Assembly (NCBI GenBank): GCA_035293245.1 | Contig: DATDOO010000278.1 | Span: forward strand, 1 to 5,459 | Reading direction: 5' to 3' | Length of the DNA stretch: 5,459 nt | Source of the DNA: DATDOO01 sp035293245 | Lineage (GTDB): Bacteria > Pseudomonadota > Gammaproteobacteria > Methylococcales > Methylococcaceae | Part shown: piece by piece, positions 3,759-5,459 of the stretch | Layout of the letters: every line of letters begins with the position of its first letter | Numbering within the stretch: the stretch's first letter is position 1 | Translations under genes and position numbers: made by a program | The notes under the pieces: generated by a model | The model's database searches: none | Seen by the model: only the letters and a program-made list of their open reading frames with translations | Told to the model about the DNA's origin: nothing

Positions 3759-5459
3759 ATGCCCACGCGCCGAGAACTCGCTAACGCCATTCGTGTATTG
3801 AGCATGGACGCCGTGCAAAAGGCCAATTCCGGTCATCCGGGCGCCCCGATGGGCATGGCCGACATCGCGGAAGTCCTGTGGAACGACTATCTTCGCCACA
3901 ATCCGACCAACCCCAAGTGGCCGGACCGCGACCGTTTCGTGCTATCGAACGGCCACGGCTCCATGCTGATCTACTCCCTCCTGCACCTCGCCGGCTACGA
4001 CCTGCCCATCGAGGAACTGCAGCGCTTCCGCCAGTTGCACTCCAGGACGCCGGGCCACCCGGAATACGGCTACACCCCCGGCGTGGAAACCACCACCGGC
4101 CCGCTGGGACAGGGCATCGCCACCGCGGTGGGCATGGCGCTGGCTGAACGCACCCTGGCGGGCCAGTTCAACCGTCCCGGCCATAACATCGTCGACCACA
4201 ATACCTATGTTTTCATGGGCGACGGCTGCATGATGGAAGGCATCTCCCACGAAGCCTGCTCCCTGGCCGGCACCATGGGCCTGGGCAAGCTGATTGCGTT
4301 CTACGACGACAATAACATTTCCATCGACGGCGAAGTCCGCGGCCATGCCGGCCACACCCCGGGCTGGTTCCAGGACAACACGCCCAAGCGTTTCGAAGCC
4401 TACGGCTGGCACGTGATTCCGAAAGTCGACGGCCATGACGCCGACGCCATCAAGAAAGCCATCGAGGAAGCGCGTTCGGTGAAGGACAAGCCGTCCTTGA
4501 TCTGCTGCCAGACCGTCATCGGCTGGGGCTCGCCCAACAAGCAGGGCAAGGAAGAATGCCACGGCGCCGCCTTGGGCAACGACGAGTGCGCCCTGGTGCG
4601 CGAAACCATCGGCTGGCCGCATGCGCCGTTCGAAATCCCGGCGCACATCCGCGATGAATGGAACGCTTGCGAATACGGCGCGAAGCTGGAATCGGACTGG
4701 AACGACCGTTTCGAAAACTACCGCCGCGAGCATCCGCAACTGGCGGCGGAATTCGAGCGCCGCATCGCCGGCGAACTGCCCGCCGACTGGGACGAAAAGT
4801 CCCGCGCTTTCATCGCCAAGGTCAATGAAAAGGGTGAAACCATCGCGTCCCGCAAGGCGTCGCAAAACACCCTGGGCGGTTATGGCCCCTTGCTGCCGGA
4901 ACTCACCGGCGGCTCCGCCGACTTGGCCGGTTCCAACCTGACCCTGTGGCCCGGCTGCAAGGACGTGAATGCGGGCGACAAGGACGGCAACTACGTTTAC
5001 TACGGCGTGCGCGAGTTCGGCATGTCGGCCATGATGAACGGCCTTGCCCTGCACGGCGGCTTCAGGCCTTACGGCGCCACTTTCCTCATGTTCTCCGAAT
5101 ACGCCCGCAACGCGGTGCGCATGTCGGCGCTAATGAAGGCGCCGGTCATTTACGTCTACACCCACGACTCCATCGGCCTGGGCGAAGACGGCCCCACCCA
5201 CCAGCCGGTCGAGCAGACCGCCACCCTGCGCATGATTCCCAACATGCACGTGTGGCGCCCTTCCGACGCGGTGGAATCGGCAGTGTGCTGGAAGGCGGCG
5301 ATTGAACGCACGGACGGCCCGAGCTGTCTAATTTTTTCGCGCCAGAACCTGATGCACGCCCCGCGCACGCCGGCACAGATCGAAGCCATCCGCGAGCGAC
5401 TCGGTCTCAACGACCCGCTCCTCGTCCGGTACGGGGACTGGCTGTTCGATGCGGTGCGC
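3759..5459 (+). CDS. tkt: Transketolase, 3' end missing; last 22 codons not transketolase-like
   Basis: This thiamine-diphosphate enzyme moves two-carbon ketol units between sugar phosphates in the CBB cycle and pentose phosphate pathway. The frame is open for 567 codons from ATG 3759 to the window edge. The start MPTRRELANAIRVLSMDAVQ matches E. coli Tkt. Key residues are in place: H26 (SGHPGAP), H66 (SNGHGS), H100 (TPGHPE), the ThDP/Mg motif GDG (154-156) to N185, H268 (ECHGA), the catalytic glutamate E419 (GVREFGM) and H481 (EDGPTHQPVEQ). The pyrimidine-binding domain runs from about 365 to SRQN (527-530). A seven-residue insert relative to E. coli lies near 195-201. Transketolase similarity holds through TPAQIEAIR (537-545); the expected GGYVL continuation and C-terminal domain (about 120 residues) are absent, replaced by permease-like sequence. 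In this context it could be called cbbT. Family assignment is secure; the true 3' end is not in this window. Confidence 0.95.
   Translation, partial: MPTRRELANAIRVLSMDAVQKANSGHPGAPMGMADIAEVLWNDYLRHNPTNPKWPDRDRFVLSNGHGSMLIYSLLHLAGYDLPIEELQRFRQLHSRTPGHPEYGYTPGVETTTGPLGQGIATAVGMALAERTLAGQFNRPGHNIVDHNTYVFMGDGCMMEGISHEACSLAGTMGLGKLIAFYDDNNISIDGEVRGHAGHTPGWFQDNTPKRFEAYGWHVIPKVDGHDADAIKKAIEEARSVKDKPSLICCQTVIGWGSPNKQGKEECHGAALGNDECALVRETIGWPHAPFEIPAHIRDEWNACEYGAKLESDWNDRFENYRREHPQLAAEFERRIAGELPADWDEKSRAFIAKVNEKGETIASRKASQNTLGGYGPLLPELTGGSADLAGSNLTLWPGCKDVNAGDKDGNYVYYGVREFGMSAMMNGLALHGGFRPYGATFLMFSEYARNAVRMSALMKAPVIYVYTHDSIGLGEDGPTHQPVEQTATLRMIPNMHVWRPSDAVESAVCWKAAIERTDGPSCLIFSRQNLMHAPRTPAQIEAIRERLGLNDPLLVRYGDWLFDAVR
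5394..5459 (+). other. Fragment resembling a DppB/OppB-type ABC permease, fused in frame to transketolase
   Basis: The last 22 codons read RERLGLNDPLLVRYGDWLF and then DAVR. In peptide/nickel ABC transporter permeases (DppB/OppB type), a segment shortly after the first membrane helix commonly reads like TPEQIEALRERLGLDxPLPVQYLRWL, followed by GDLG. The fragment fits that pattern and does not fit transketolase, which should continue with GGYVL. Its leucines are mostly CTC, and it has CGA, CGG and GGG codons, unlike the CTG-rich transketolase. The family assignment is from memory of the pattern, not a search. A chimeric contig end is the likeliest source, with a real recombinant next. Confidence 0.6.

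Noticed and set aside
3636..3899. A small minus-strand open frame (87 codons) crossing the spacer and the 5' end of transketolase
   Set aside because: It overlaps the conserved transketolase N terminus, has no family resemblance and no convincing ribosome site, and would occupy the regulatory spacer.
3942..5054. A 370-codon open frame on the minus strand opposite transketolase
   Set aside because: Transketolase on the plus strand has all its catalytic motifs; the antisense product is low-complexity and has no plausible start signal.

Overview
The window looks like chromosomal DNA from a GC-rich proteobacterium. Beta- or gammaproteobacterial is most likely, because the NrdR, GlyA, PpsR and transketolase sequences all follow the proteobacterial forms closely. 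A LysR-type regulator resembling CbbR lies divergent from a transketolase gene. This suggests an organism that runs the Calvin-Benson-Bassham (CBB) cycle, such as a chemolithoautotroph or a methylotroph, but species-level identity cannot be read from the sequence. Both ends of the window are open inside genes.

Layout: positions 1-3548 are transcribed leftwards (minus strand) in the order cbbR-like, ppsR, glyA, nrdR. cbbR and ppsR overlap by 4 bp (GTGA). ppsR and glyA are separated by 74 bp, which carries a good glyA ribosome binding site and a possible -10 box. glyA and nrdR are 15 bp apart. nrdR runs off the left edge. A 210-bp AT-rich spacer (3549-3758) separates cbbR from a rightward transketolase gene. 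It holds candidate CbbR operators (TNA-N7-TNA), weak promoter elements for both directions, a hairpin and a clear transketolase ribosome binding site.

How the genes fit together: CbbR-type regulators sense the metabolic state and control CBB genes, and transketolase is a CBB and pentose phosphate enzyme. PpsR switches PEP synthase on and off at the pyruvate/PEP branch point. GlyA makes glycine and methylene-tetrahydrofolate from serine, and NrdR represses ribonucleotide reductase genes. The leftward group thus starts with carbon-flux control and ends with one-carbon and nucleotide genes. No phage, insertion sequence, CRISPR, tRNA or rRNA was seen.

The most striking anomaly is at the right edge. 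Transketolase is convincing to about residue 545 (position 5393), but the last 22 codons continue in frame into sequence that looks like the N-terminal region of a DppB/OppB-type peptide ABC transporter permease. A contig-end assembly chimera through a short stretch of shared sequence is the simplest explanation. No convincing new system was found; the rest is core metabolism in a somewhat unusual arrangement.
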